From Altererythrobacter aquiaggeris (GTDB lineage Bacteria > Pseudomonadota > Alphaproteobacteria > Sphingomonadales > Sphingomonadaceae): DNA of 64,000 nt. A program made the position numbers and the translations under genes. Below, one piece after another: positions 1 through 8,068 of this stretch. The first letter of the stretch is position 1. The number at the start of each line of letters is the position of its first letter. The stretch covers positions 1,612,001-1,676,000 of the forward strand of contig NZ_JBANRL010000001.1 of the NCBI RefSeq assembly GCF_037154015.1, given 5' to 3'. The notes below the pieces were generated by a model. It searched no databases, was not told where the DNA came from, and worked only from the letters and a program-made list of their open reading frames with translations.

Positions 1-644
1 GACAGGGGTTTCCCGCCGGCGCGCACCCACCTGTCCTTGCCCAGATCTTGCAGCGCACCGGCGATCTCGCCCTCCACCATCATGGTTGCATCGTGCCACG
101 GGCCATATTGCGAACCGCGAGGGCGCTTGCGGCGCGGATCATGTTCAAGATGCTCGCGCGTGTCCCAGCGGTGCGTCGTCATGTCGATCCCCCCGCAAAC
201 CGCAACCTTGCCGTCGATGACGACGATTTTCTGATGGTGGCTGCAGGCGACCGGGTGGGCGGTGTCGAAATTGATATCGATCCGCCTTCGCGGCCACCAC
301 CGCAGCAGATCGACCGCCATCGAGCCGCGGCCGAAAAATTTAACCAGACCGTAACTCCATTTGAGGATCTTGATATCCAGATCCTTGCGGTGCCGGTTAA
401 GCCACAAGACGAAGCTGCCCAGCCGGATCGGCGGCTGCTCGCTACGGCCCTTCTGGTACCACCGCCGCCCTTCGGTAAGGTGGATCCGGGTATCGAAATC
501 CCAGCCAATCAGCAGAATGCGTTGCTGCGCCTTCAGCATGGCTTTTTGCATGGAGTCGAAATAATTGGCCGCATCGACGATGACGGTCGCCCGCGATGCC
601 CGCGCAAAACGCCAGACACCGGGGGCGACTGATTCGTCGTCCAT
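1..644 (-). CDS. Phospholipase D-family protein, N-terminal part (cut by window start)
   Basis: About 214 residues are present; the C-terminal part lies outside the window. The conserved HKD motif HxKxxxxD is visible as H137, K139 and D144 (HHQKIVVID), followed by GKVAVCGGIDMTTHRWDTRE, which is typical of the first catalytic half of phosphatidyltransferases and cardiolipin synthase-like enzymes. These normally have two HKD motifs; the second would be beyond the window edge. The chosen start is the ATG at 644, giving MDDESVAPGV; no earlier ATG fits. The family transfers or hydrolyses phosphatidyl groups at the membrane. Whether this one is a synthase or a hydrolase cannot be decided from the fragment. 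Confidence 0.85.
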   Translation of the reverse strand, partial: MDDESVAPGVWRFARASRATVIVDAANYFDSMQKAMLKAQQRILLIGWDFDTRIHLTEGRRWYQKGRSEQPPIRLGSFVLWLNRHRKDLDIKILKWSYGLVKFFGRGSMAVDLLRWWPRRRIDINFDTAHPVACSHHQKIVVIDGKVAVCGGIDMTTHRWDTREHLEHDPRRKRPRGSQYGPWHDATMMVEGEIAGALQDLGKDRWVRAGGKPL

Positions 645-695
645 CCCTTCGGCTCTGGGCAGACTGGTTTCTAGAATTCTGCCCAATATCCTGAC

Positions 696-1187
696 CTATT
701 CCTTCGCTTCGTCCTTGGCTTCCGGCGTCACCTCGGCGGCGGCTTTTTCGATCTTTTTGCGTCGTTCGAACACTTCACGCATGTGCTGCTCGTCATCGTC
801 GGTCAAGTGCTTTGCGAAATCGGGAAAATGCTCCTTTTCCTCTTCTTCGATATGATGGCGATAATCATGGTCGAGCTGTTTGAACTTGATCATCCATGCT
901 GCGGTGGACATATCCGTAGCGGCAAGATCGTTCATCGCTTCTTCGAGTTCGTGATGCTCGGCTACCGAATGGCGGGTTTCATCGGTAGTCGGCGGCTTTC
1001 GCAACATGGTCGAATAGAGCGCCTGTTCTTCTGCGGATGCGTGGCCTTTTACTTCACGGGTAAATTCACGGAACAGCGCCTCGCGCTCATCGCTTTGGCC
1101 GCTGGTCTGCATCAGCTTGTCGAGAATTTCGCGGTGACGGTCATGATCGGCCTTGAGCCGTTCGAAGATTGCTGACGTATCGGTCAT
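696..1187 (-). CDS. Hemerythrin HHE domain protein
   Basis: The 163-residue product carries a hemerythrin-like HHE four-helix domain: histidines and glutamates recur in DHDRHREI, HASAEEQALY, AEHHELEEAM and DHDYRHHIEEEEKEHF, matching a di-iron or cation-binding bundle. The C-terminal 30 residues are highly charged and Ala/Lys/Glu rich. The start at 1187 is chosen because a GGAG sequence lies about nine bases upstream; an upstream in-frame ATG at 1226 adds a basic stretch with no homology. It diverges from the M48 protease gene. Members of this family bind oxygen, NO or metals; the ligand here is unknown. Confidence 0.9.
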   Translation of the reverse strand: MTDTSAIFERLKADHDRHREILDKLMQTSGQSDEREALFREFTREVKGHASAEEQALYSTMLRKPPTTDETRHSVAEHHELEEAMNDLAATDMSTAAWMIKFKQLDHDYRHHIEEEEKEHFPDFAKHLTDDDEQHMREVFERRKKIEKAAAEVTPEAKDEAKE

Positions 1188-1393
1188 GGGATTATTTCTC
1201 CGCTGGATTGGTGTTCGCAGCATCAACTCGCGAGCGCCGACAGCGTTCCTTGAACGCCGCGTGGTGGTGCGGACCGGGGCAAAATAATTCGTCCTTGGCG
1301 CGCGGGAACAACAACCCCTTCAAGTCATTGAATTCAGTATGAAGCCCGCGGCGGGCGCTTTTGCCCCGTTGCCGCATTAAATCAGGAGCCATT

Positions 1394-2875
1394 ATGCCAC
1401 GCTCAACTCTTCAAAAATTCACCGCTGCTGCCAGCACCAGTATCCTCGCACTTGCCCTGACAGGCTGTGCCGCAGTTGGGGGGGGCGAAATTCCGTCCGC
1501 ATCATCGCCGATCACGCCAAGCGAGGCGAAAATGGGTTCGGACGCCCATCCGCAACTGCTGAACGAATTCGGCGGCGCGATGACCGGCCCCTACGCCAAT
1601 TATGTCGAGCGTGTGGGCAAGAACATTTCGGTGCAGTCGGGCCTGGGCAACGCGCAGGAAGATTTTACCGTCTCCCTGCTCAATTCGTCGGTAAATAACG
1701 CTTTTGCGATCCCCGGCGGCTACGTTTACGTAACCCGTCAGCTGGTCGGTCTGATGAATAACGAAGCGGAACTCGCAGGCGTGCTTGGCCATGAGGTCGG
1801 CCATGTTGCCGCGCGCCATTCAGCCAAACGTCAGGCCCGCGCGCAACGAAATTCGATATTCGGCGCGATCGGTCAGGTCTTGTCGGGTGTGCTACTGGGC
1901 GACAGTGGTCTTGGCCGCATCGGACAACAGCTATCCTCGCAGGTTCCGCAGCTCGCCACTTTGAGCTATTCGCGTAATCAGGAATTGCAGGCGGACGAAC
2001 TCGGCATCCAGTATCTGAACAAGGCGGGATATGATCCGCGCGCCATGGCCACACTGTTGTCCAGCCTCGCAGCGCAAAACTCGCTCGACGCGCAGTTGCA
2101 GGGCCGCGGCGATGCCACCATGCCCGAATGGGCATCCACCCACCCCGATCCGGCAAGCCGGGTGCAATCGGCACTTGGCAAGGCGCAAGGGATGACCGGC
2201 GTCACCAATCGCGACACTTTCCTGACGCGGATCGACGGGCTGATTTACGGCGATGATCCCAAACAGGGCATCATCGAAGGCAGCACCTTCACCCATCCCG
2301 ATCTGCGTCTGTCTTTCACCGCCCCGCAAGGCTTTTACATGGTAAACGGGACGCGCGCTGTCTCGATCAACGGCACCAGCGGCCGCGGGCAACTGACGAC
2401 CGCACAATATAGCGGAAATCTGGATAATTATGTTCGCAGCGTGTTCACTTCGCTGGGTAGCGAGCAGCAACAGATCGCGCCGCAGGAAATGCAGCGCACA
2501 ACGGTAAACGGAATTCCGGCAGTATATGCGACCGCGCGCGTCAATAACGGGCAGGCCAATGTCGATGTCGTTGTGTTCGCTTACGAATTTTCGAACAGTT
2601 CGGCTTTCCACTTCATAACGGTCAGCGAAGCGGGCCGTTCGGATGTCTTTTCGCCAATGTTCCAGTCCATGCGGCGGATCTCCACCGCGCAGGCCAATGC
2701 AATTGTTCCGCGCAAGATTGCCGTCGTAACCGCCGGTAGCGGCGATACGGTCCAGTCGCTGGCAAACCGGATGGCTTATACAGACGGCAAGGTCGAACGC
2801 TTCCGCGTGCTTAACGGCCTCAGTTCCACCGCCGGCATCCAGGCCGGGCAGAAGGTCAAGATTGTCGTAAAATAA
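1394..2875 (+). CDS. M48-family metalloprotease lipoprotein with LysM domain
   Basis: This 493-residue protein begins with a lipoprotein signal (LALALTGC lipobox), so it should be anchored to a membrane facing the periplasm. An M48 zinc-protease core follows: the HEVGH motif at residues 133-137 supplies two zinc histidines and catalytic Glu, and the downstream ELQADE segment supplies the third ligand, as in BepA/YfgC and LoiP. The last 50 residues (GDTVQSLANRM to the end) form a LysM-like peptidoglycan-binding domain. The start at 1394 has an AGGAG six bases upstream. The family does envelope quality control. A strong terminator follows the gene. Confidence 0.92.
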   Translation: MPRSTLQKFTAAASTSILALALTGCAAVGGGEIPSASSPITPSEAKMGSDAHPQLLNEFGGAMTGPYANYVERVGKNISVQSGLGNAQEDFTVSLLNSSVNNAFAIPGGYVYVTRQLVGLMNNEAELAGVLGHEVGHVAARHSAKRQARAQRNSIFGAIGQVLSGVLLGDSGLGRIGQQLSSQVPQLATLSYSRNQELQADELGIQYLNKAGYDPRAMATLLSSLAAQNSLDAQLQGRGDATMPEWASTHPDPASRVQSALGKAQGMTGVTNRDTFLTRIDGLIYGDDPKQGIIEGSTFTHPDLRLSFTAPQGFYMVNGTRAVSINGTSGRGQLTTAQYSGNLDNYVRSVFTSLGSEQQQIAPQEMQRTTVNGIPAVYATARVNNGQANVDVVVFAYEFSNSSAFHFITVSEAGRSDVFSPMFQSMRRISTAQANAIVPRKIAVVTAGSGDTVQSLANRMAYTDGKVERFRVLNGLSSTAGIQAGQKVKIVVK

Positions 2876-2899
2876 AGCGGCAAATTTGTCGGCAAAGAA

Positions 2900-2936
2900 A
2901 AAGGGCGCCGGGGGAAACCCCGACGCCCTTGTTTTT
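2900..2936. terminator. Bidirectional intrinsic terminator
   Basis: A GC-rich hairpin (AAGGGCGCCGGGG, GAAA loop, CCCCGACGCCCTT, one mismatch) is followed by GTTTTT on the plus strand, while the other strand also ends in a T-rich tract (from GAAAAAG). It lies between the end of the M48 gene and the end of the convergent Flp pilin gene, so it probably serves both. Confidence 0.85.
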
Positions 2937-2962
2937 GGCTAGGCCAAATTCGTCCGTCAGGC

Positions 2963-3127
2963 TTATCCGGCCATTTTGGTCGAAATTGTGCCGAAGGTCG
3001 AGCTCAGCTGGTTGCCGAGGCCGCCCATGGCGCCGATGGCAGCAACTGCGATCAGAGCTGCGATAAGGCCGTATTCGATTGCTGTCGCGCCGTCTTCGTC
3101 GCGGATTAGCTTGTTCAAGAACTTCAT
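2963..3127 (-). CDS. Flp/Fap-type pilin
   Basis: A 54-residue Flp family type IVb prepilin. It has a short basic leader (MKFLNKLIRDEDG), the prepilin peptidase region GATAIEYGLI with the conserved Glu-Tyr pair, then a hydrophobic helix (AALIAVAAIGAMGGLG) and a short polar tail. The start at 3127 has AGGAG upstream; the longer in-frame reading from 3280 has no family support. The product would be processed by a TadV/CpaA peptidase and assembled by the Tad system for adhesion, but no tad/cpa genes are in this window. A second, different Flp gene lies just upstream on the same strand. Confidence 0.92.
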   Translation of the reverse strand: MKFLNKLIRDEDGATAIEYGLIAALIAVAAIGAMGGLGNQLSSTFGTISTKMAG

Positions 3128-3234
3128 GTGTAGTCTCCTGGTTTCAGTCTTCGGTACCCGTGCCCCCTTCGGATCAAAGATCAGAAAGCAAGCCTTGGCT
3201 TCTTTATTGGTCAGATGTTGACAAATCGTTTCTC

Positions 3235-3426
3235 TTAACTGCCCATTACGGCGGTAACCTTCGAAGTTACCGTTCCCCAAAGGCCGGTATTTTCGTTGGC
3301 AACACCCTCAAGTGCACCGATCATCGCAATGACGATCAAAGAAACGATCAGCCCGTATTCGATGGCCGTTGCGCCGGAACAATCTCCAATGATTCTTTTC
3401 AGGAAATCATTCTTACGCAAAGCCAT
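3235..3426 (-). CDS. Second Flp/Fap-type pilin
   Basis: A 63-residue Flp prepilin with leader MALRKNDFLKRIIGDCSG, the processing motif ATAIEYGLIVSLIVIAMIG and a longer C-terminal polar part (GVANENTGLWGTVTSKVTAVMGS). GAGGGGA lies just upstream of the ATG. It differs clearly from the neighbouring pilin: the hydrophobic core holds V/S instead of A, a cysteine sits in the leader, and the tail is longer. The two are therefore diverged paralogues rather than a recent duplication. About 107 bases separate it from the next pilin start, enough for a separate promoter or a processed bicistronic mRNA. Confidence 0.9.
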   Translation of the reverse strand: MALRKNDFLKRIIGDCSGATAIEYGLIVSLIVIAMIGALEGVANENTGLWGTVTSKVTAVMGS

Positions 3427-3501
3427 TCCCCTCGAATGCGTTATGACCGAGGACCCTTCTGACCCAATAGTCCTAACAAAAGGTTTCCGGAGATCTCAAA
3501 A

Positions 3502-3912
3502 GTGAAAAAAATTCCGACATGGGTGCCCGTGGTTGCGGCTGCGATTACCGGCTCGTCAGGTAAAATCCTTTTGCATCAGCGACCTGCCGGCAAGGACCAT
3601 GCAGGGCTGTGGGAATTCCCCGGTGGAAAGGTGGAACCCGGCGAGACCCCTGCAGAGGCGCTGGTAAGGGAAATCGCCGAGGAACTGGGCATAAAGCTGA
3701 CCACAGATCACCTGCAACCTGCCGGATTTGCCCAAGGCATTACCGGATCGGGCGGTAAACAGATTGTAATTCTTCTTTACACTTGCCGTCACTGGAAGGG
3801 TGATCCGCAGGCAATGGAAGGCAATGAATGGGGCTGGTTCACGCAGGCGCAGGCCGCTGCGCTGGCAAAACCTCCACTTGATGTCGAACTGCTCGGCCAG
3901 CTTGGCAGATGA
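3502..3912 (+). CDS. mutT: MutT-like Nudix hydrolase (8-oxo-dGTP or (d)CTP diphosphatase)
   Basis: The 136-residue protein has a complete Nudix box: GGKVEPGETPAEALVREIAE followed by ELG, matching GX5EX7REUXEEXGU. The N-terminal strand (VPVVAAAITGSSGKILLHQR) and the G-WEFPGG stretch are typical of MutT, which hydrolyses 8-oxo-dGTP to the monophosphate and prevents A:T to C:G transversions. The start is GTG at 3502 with GGAG nine bases upstream. It is divergent from the Flp pilins. Substrate preference between 8-oxo-dGTP and dCTP-type nucleotides cannot be settled from sequence. Confidence 0.92.
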   Translation: MKKIPTWVPVVAAAITGSSGKILLHQRPAGKDHAGLWEFPGGKVEPGETPAEALVREIAEELGIKLTTDHLQPAGFAQGITGSGGKQIVILLYTCRHWKGDPQAMEGNEWGWFTQAQAAALAKPPLDVELLGQLGR

Positions 3913-3984
3913 AATAAATCATCACATCCGCGCATGGCCCACTTGCCAAGCGAGATGACCGCTTATATGTGCCGCCCCTCAAGT

Positions 3985-4061
3985 GCGCCCGTAGCTCAGC
4001 TGGATAGAGTACCTGACTACGAATCAGGGGGTCGGAGGTTCGAATCCTTCCGGGCGCACCA
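3985..4061 (+). tRNA. tRNA-Arg (anticodon ACG)
   Basis: A 77-base cloverleaf: the acceptor stem GCGCCCG pairs with the 3' CGGGCGC, the D-arm begins GCTCAGCTGGATAGAGT, the anticodon stem CCTGA/TCAGG encloses the loop CTACGAA with anticodon ACG at 4019-4021, and the T-arm is GGAGGTTCGAATCCTTC with GGTTCGAATCC. The encoded CCA ends at 4061. The A34 is normally edited to inosine by TadA, reading CGU, CGC and CGA. No integrase or duplicated tRNA 3' end is seen near it. Confidence 0.97.
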
Positions 4062-4062
4062 C

Positions 4063-4090
4063 AAAAAGGCCGCCCATCGGGCGGCCTTTT
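4063..4090. terminator. Intrinsic terminator after tRNA-Arg
   Basis: A perfect hairpin AAAAGGCCGCCC-ATC-GGGCGGCCTTTT follows the tRNA by one base. The symmetrical A and T runs would let it act from both sides, ending the tRNA transcript and also that of accA, which converges on it. Confidence 0.9.
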
Positions 4091-4139
4091 GCGTTTGTGG
4101 CTTTCGCTAGCCGGCTAGCCCAGATCAGGCCTGGCTATA

Positions 4140-5087
4140 TCAGGCTTGGCCAAGCACCAGAAAACGCTCCTCACGCAGACGCACCAGATCAGCCGGAGCC
4201 AGTCCGGACAACGCTTCCAGCTCTTCCGAAATGGCTTTACCCAGCGCCTTTGCCGCTTCGGCCGGGCTGCGGTGCGCACCGCCGACGGGCTCCTCCACAA
4301 TCCGGTCGATCACACCCAGTTTTTCCAGATGTTGTGCGGTAATCCGCATCGCTTCGGCTGCATCGGGCGCCTTTTCCGCGGTGCGCCATAATATCGAGGC
4401 GCAGCCTTCGGGTGAGATAACCGAATACACCGCGTGTTCCATCATCAGCACACGTTCGGCGCTGGCCAGTGCCACCGCGCCGCCCGATCCGCCCTCGCCC
4501 ACAATCGCGGCAACCATCGGCACGCGCAGCGCAAGGCAGGCTTCGGTCGAACGCGCGATCGCTTCTGCCTGACCGCGCTCTTCGGCTTCGACACCGGGAA
4601 ATGCACCGGATGTATCGACCAGCGTGACCACCGGCAGCCCGAACCGGCTTGCCAGACCCATCAGCCGGATCGCCTTGCGGTATCCTTCGGGCTTGCCCAT
4701 TCCGAAATTGTGCCGCAGCCGGCTTTCGGTGTCCTTGCCCTTTTCATGTCCGATCAGCATGACCCGGCGGCCATCCAGTTTGGCAAAGCCGCCGAGGATC
4801 GCCTCGTCTTCGCCAAACAGACGATCACCGCCCAGCGGGATGAATTCGTCAAACGCGTGTTTGACATAGTCCAGAAAATGCGGCCGTTTGGGATGCCGCG
4901 CAACCTGCGTTTTCTGCCACGGTGTCAGCGCCTTGTATGTGTGCGAAAGCAGATCGGCGCTCTTTTGTTCGAGCCGTTCCAGCTCCGCCGAGATATCCAC
5001 CTCGTCACCTGCGGAGGCATTGCGTAATTCGGCAATCCGCTTTTCAAGTTCGGCAACGGGTTTTTCAAATTCAAGCCATGTGATCAT
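4140..5087 (-). CDS. accA: Acetyl-CoA carboxylase carboxyltransferase subunit alpha
   Basis: A 315-residue AccA. The N-terminal coiled segment (FEKPVAELEKRIAELR) and the RHPKRPHFLDYV region are family signatures, and the crotonase-like carboxyltransferase core contains the DTSGAFPG and GEGGSGGA glycine-rich loops that hold the acyl-CoA and biotin. With AccD (not in the window) it moves the carboxyl group from biotin to acetyl-CoA, giving malonyl-CoA for fatty-acid synthesis in the cytoplasm. The start at 5087 overlaps the xerD stop by four bases (ATGA), so translation is probably coupled; the earlier in-frame reading adds a non-homologous stretch. The only Shine-Dalgarno-like AGGGGG is unusually far (15 bases) from the ATG. 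Confidence 0.96.
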   Translation of the reverse strand: MITWLEFEKPVAELEKRIAELRNASAGDEVDISAELERLEQKSADLLSHTYKALTPWQKTQVARHPKRPHFLDYVKHAFDEFIPLGGDRLFGEDEAILGGFAKLDGRRVMLIGHEKGKDTESRLRHNFGMGKPEGYRKAIRLMGLASRFGLPVVTLVDTSGAFPGVEAEERGQAEAIARSTEACLALRVPMVAAIVGEGGSGGAVALASAERVLMMEHAVYSVISPEGCASILWRTAEKAPDAAEAMRITAQHLEKLGVIDRIVEEPVGGAHRSPAEAAKALGKAISEELEALSGLAPADLVRLREERFLVLGQA

Positions 5088-5977
5088 CGTTTTGCAGCTA
5101 GTCCCCCTTGCGGCTGCGGGCAAGGCCCCGCTTCGCCGCCGCCCCGCTTGCCAAGCGGGTGACGCTGGTTGACCAGTTCGACCAGCCGCGCTGCATCGAC
5201 ATGCGTATAAATCTGGGTGGTTGCGATATCGGCATGGCCAAGCAATGTCTGCAACACCCGCAAATCGGCCCCGCCTTCAAGAAGATGCGTGGCAAAGGCG
5301 TGCCGCAAAACATGCGGGCTGACTTTTTCCGGCGGAATATCCGCGCGCGTCGCCAGTTCCCTGAGCATCTGGAACAGTCGCACCCGCGACAGATGCTTTG
5401 CGCGCGACGGGAACAGGTAGCGCCCCTCGCCCACGCGCACTTCAAGCCAGCGGGACAATGCCTGCACCGATCGCCCGCTGACGGGGACCATCCGCGCTTG
5501 CCCGCCCTTGCCTGTCACGGTCAACAACGGGGCATCGCGCGGGACGGCGGACAGCGGCAGCGAAACAAGCTCTGTTGCGCGCAGGCCGGAACCATACAGC
5601 AGTTCCAGCAGCACAAGCAGGCGGACCGCAGCGGATTTGCCGCTGCTTGCTTCCAGTTCGGCCTGGGCGAACAGCGCGCCGACTTGTGTGTGGGACAGTA
5701 TTCTGGGCAGCGGCCTGCGCGTGCCCGGCCTGGGTAATGCGGCGGAGGGATCATCACCGCGCAAACCCTCTTCGCTCAGAAAGCCGTAGAACTGTCTCAA
5801 AGCCGAGGATTTTCTGGCCACACTCGAAGGGGCCAGATGCGCCCACGCCTTGCCCAGACTGGCAAGCGCCGCGCCATCGGCCTGCCGTAAATCGCCCAGC
5901 AGTCCTTCGCTTGCTTCCAGATCGCGGCGATAAGCGGCCAGCGTATTTGCCGCCGCGCCGCGCTCCGCCGCCAGCAT
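5084..5977 (-). CDS. xerD: Tyrosine recombinase XerD
   Basis: A 297-residue tyrosine recombinase. The N-terminal core-binding domain holds NTLAAYRRDLE; the catalytic domain shows the Arg in GSGLRATE, HVLRHAFATHLLEGG with the HxxR pair, LLGHADI and the nucleophile in TTQIYTHV. With XerC it resolves chromosome dimers at dif. Homologous sequence starts before the first ATG: SAIDDFLA is encoded between the in-frame TAG ending the upstream gene (6011-6013) and the ATG at 5977, and no ATG, GTG or TTG exists there. Either a rare start such as ATC at 6007 is used, or the N-terminus is about ten residues shorter than usual. It overlaps accA by four bases. Confidence 0.93.
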   Translation of the reverse strand: MLAAERGAAANTLAAYRRDLEASEGLLGDLRQADGAALASLGKAWAHLAPSSVARKSSALRQFYGFLSEEGLRGDDPSAALPRPGTRRPLPRILSHTQVGALFAQAELEASSGKSAAVRLLVLLELLYGSGLRATELVSLPLSAVPRDAPLLTVTGKGGQARMVPVSGRSVQALSRWLEVRVGEGRYLFPSRAKHLSRVRLFQMLRELATRADIPPEKVSPHVLRHAFATHLLEGGADLRVLQTLLGHADIATTQIYTHVDAARLVELVNQRHPLGKRGGGEAGPCPQPQGGLAAKR

Positions 5978-6010
5978 GGCAAGAAAATCATCGATGGCGG
6001 AAGTGATCGC

Positions 6011-7864
6011 CTAACCCCGCGCTACCGCCTCGGCCGCGATCATCCGCGCTTCGGCAGACAGCCCGACGCGGTTCAACGCCGAAACGATATGATAAAGATG
6101 CCGCGCGGTCATCTTGTCCCAGCCATCGCCCTGCATACCCAGCCCCGCGAGCATGGCGACCAGCGCAGGATTATTCACTTGCGCTGCGCCCGATATTGCC
6201 CGGCTCCATCTGGTTTCGCGCGCCAGATTCACGCCCAGATCGTCAGCAAGGCTGTTCGTGTCAGCTTGCGATAATCTGCCCAGACCAGCCAGACCGGCGA
6301 GCAGGAATTTGGACCGGCGCTGGCCGGTGCTGTTATCGTCACTCGCAAATGAATTTACATCGCCCGATGATACGGGTGCGCCGCCGTCGGGCCCTGCCAC
6401 TGCCAGCAAAGCCCAGCCCGCACTGCCATCATCAACCACAGGTGCCCACAGCGCGGCATCGCGGTCCAGCCCTGCGGTCAGCATCGATGCGATCAGATGC
6501 GGTGCCTGTTCAGCCATATCGTCAGACGGGGTAAGCCGTGCCGCGGCATAAGCGGTGAGCACCTGACGGCCATATAACGGCCGGTCGATCGAACCCCAAA
6601 GCGCGGTAATCGCCGCAATCCGCGCGGCAGGGTCCTGTGCGACATAGGCGGTTCGCAGCGTGTCGGCGCGCTGCGCGATGTCACCCTCCAGGCCGGGAAC
6701 CGCATAGACCTGCGAAAAAAGATCGACCACGGCGGAGGCTGACAGCACTCCGCGCTGCGCCGCGATATCGGCATCACGCGCGCGCTGGGCAATCGGCATC
6801 ATTGGCCCGGTCGCCGATGCCAGAGCATAATAATCACCCGCACCGTCGCGCAGATTTTCGGGAATTTCGATACCCACCGCCCGCGCCAGTGCAAACCGCC
6901 ACGGGGTCAGCTGGCTTACACCGTCCCACTCTATATTTACCGCACGCCTGCCTCTGCCCGCTGCACCGGCAAACCGCTGCGCCAGAAGCACGTCGATCTG
7001 GGGCGCAATCTCGCGGCGCAGCGCACGGTCCAGCTGCGAATTTGCCTGCGATTCTTCGCCTGCATAGGCCGCACAGATCGACCCGAGCATGGTCCATTGC
7101 GGACCCTTGCGCTCGCCGCTTTTGAGCCGGACGATCGGGCAAGCGCCGACAATATCCGCCGTCCCGATATATGCATCGAGTGCTGCCGAAGTCAGCGCGC
7201 CATTGTAATTAAGCGTATCGACGTCCTGAACCAGCGCCCTGGCCGCAACATGTTCGCCAATCGTGTTGAGCGCGGCTGCGCGCAGTGCGGCAAACTCCAC
7301 CGGGTTCATCCCCTCCGGCGTGTCCAGCCGGCTGGCCAATGCGCGGCGCAACAGGATGTGGCCCCAGCGCGAAACCATCGGCGATTCTATTCCGGCCAGC
7401 GCCGCGCGCACCAGCGAGGCAGGCTGCCTGGCCAGCGAACGGACCGGCAAACCACCCTCCTGGGCGCCAAGTACACCGATGCTTTCCAGCGACCGTCTGG
7501 CTGCTGGCGGGATGTCGTATTTCGGCCGCAGGCCGAGCAATTCGTCCAGTTCGTCATTCGACATGTTTTCAATTTCTGCCAGCGATGGCAGGTCGTCAGG
7601 CAAGTCCGGGCTGGAGCCGGGTTCTGCAGATGAGCCCGATGGCAGCGGCTGCACCACCGGAACCGAACTGCCCCCGCCGCCCGGCACAGCAGGCGCTGCG
7701 GATGCACGCGGTGCGGGAGCCGGTGTCGGCGCAGGTGCGGGTGCGGGCGATTTTGCCGGATTGTCGAACCCGGGCGGCAGGAGCGATTTGGGCGCATCCT
7801 GCGCGGTTACCAGTGTGGACGATATGGCGAGCGCCGCACCGCATAGAAGAATGCCGCGCTTCAT
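6011..7864 (-). CDS. Secreted hypothetical protein with Pro/Ala-rich N-terminus
   Basis: I do not recognise a named family. The 617-residue product starts with a Sec signal peptide (MKRGILLCGAALAISSTLVTAQ) and continues with a Pro/Ala-rich low-complexity linker (about residues 35-65, PAPAPTPAPAP-like). The remainder is alanine-rich and probably all-helical, including SLAEIENMSNDELDELLGL near residue 95. It should be periplasmic or surface exposed. The gene overlaps the small membrane-protein gene upstream by four bases (ATGA), and its TAG directly precedes the xerD frame, so the three seem co-transcribed. Confidence 0.75.
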   Translation of the reverse strand: MKRGILLCGAALAISSTLVTAQDAPKSLLPPGFDNPAKSPAPAPAPTPAPAPRASAAPAVPGGGGSSVPVVQPLPSGSSAEPGSSPDLPDDLPSLAEIENMSNDELDELLGLRPKYDIPPAARRSLESIGVLGAQEGGLPVRSLARQPASLVRAALAGIESPMVSRWGHILLRRALASRLDTPEGMNPVEFAALRAAALNTIGEHVAARALVQDVDTLNYNGALTSAALDAYIGTADIVGACPIVRLKSGERKGPQWTMLGSICAAYAGEESQANSQLDRALRREIAPQIDVLLAQRFAGAAGRGRRAVNIEWDGVSQLTPWRFALARAVGIEIPENLRDGAGDYYALASATGPMMPIAQRARDADIAAQRGVLSASAVVDLFSQVYAVPGLEGDIAQRADTLRTAYVAQDPAARIAAITALWGSIDRPLYGRQVLTAYAAARLTPSDDMAEQAPHLIASMLTAGLDRDAALWAPVVDDGSAGWALLAVAGPDGGAPVSSGDVNSFASDDNSTGQRRSKFLLAGLAGLGRLSQADTNSLADDLGVNLARETRWSRAISGAAQVNNPALVAMLAGLGMQGDGWDKMTARHLYHIVSALNRVGLSAEARMIAAEAVARG

Positions 7865-7995
7865 TCGCTATTCTCCGGCACGGCCACAGGGATCACCACT
7901 TCTTTAGTGTCCTGCACACCGCCGTCGATCCAGGCATATATGATCACGCACAGCACCAACGCGCCCAGCGCCCAGCCAATCCGCCTTACATCCAT
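7861..7995 (-). CDS. Small single-pass membrane protein
   Basis: A 44-residue reading frame beginning MDVRRIGWALGALVLCVIIY has one transmembrane helix (about residues 6-22) after a positively charged N-terminus and an acidic tail ending PVAVPENSE. It is accepted because its stop overlaps the next gene's ATG by four bases (ATGA), suggesting translational coupling. The ORF extends upstream to 8190, but that part lies antisense to the start of aroK and has no clear start signal. Function unknown; it is probably an accessory of the secreted protein that follows. Confidence 0.55.
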   Translation of the reverse strand: MDVRRIGWALGALVLCVIIYAWIDGGVQDTKEVVIPVAVPENSE

Positions 7996-8068
7996 CACCA
8001 AAATCGCAATTCCCCAAACCTGTCGCTGTCTTGCGCTTGGCCATACCCTATCTATAGCGGGTGCGGCA

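Noticed and set aside
3985-4061. tRNA-Arg as an attachment site for a genomic island
   Set aside because: No integrase nearby and no repeat of the tRNA 3' end seen downstream; a terminator follows directly.
5084-5977. xerD as a mobile-element integrase
   Set aside because: Its length, motifs and coupling to accA fit the housekeeping XerD; no phage or island genes adjoin it.
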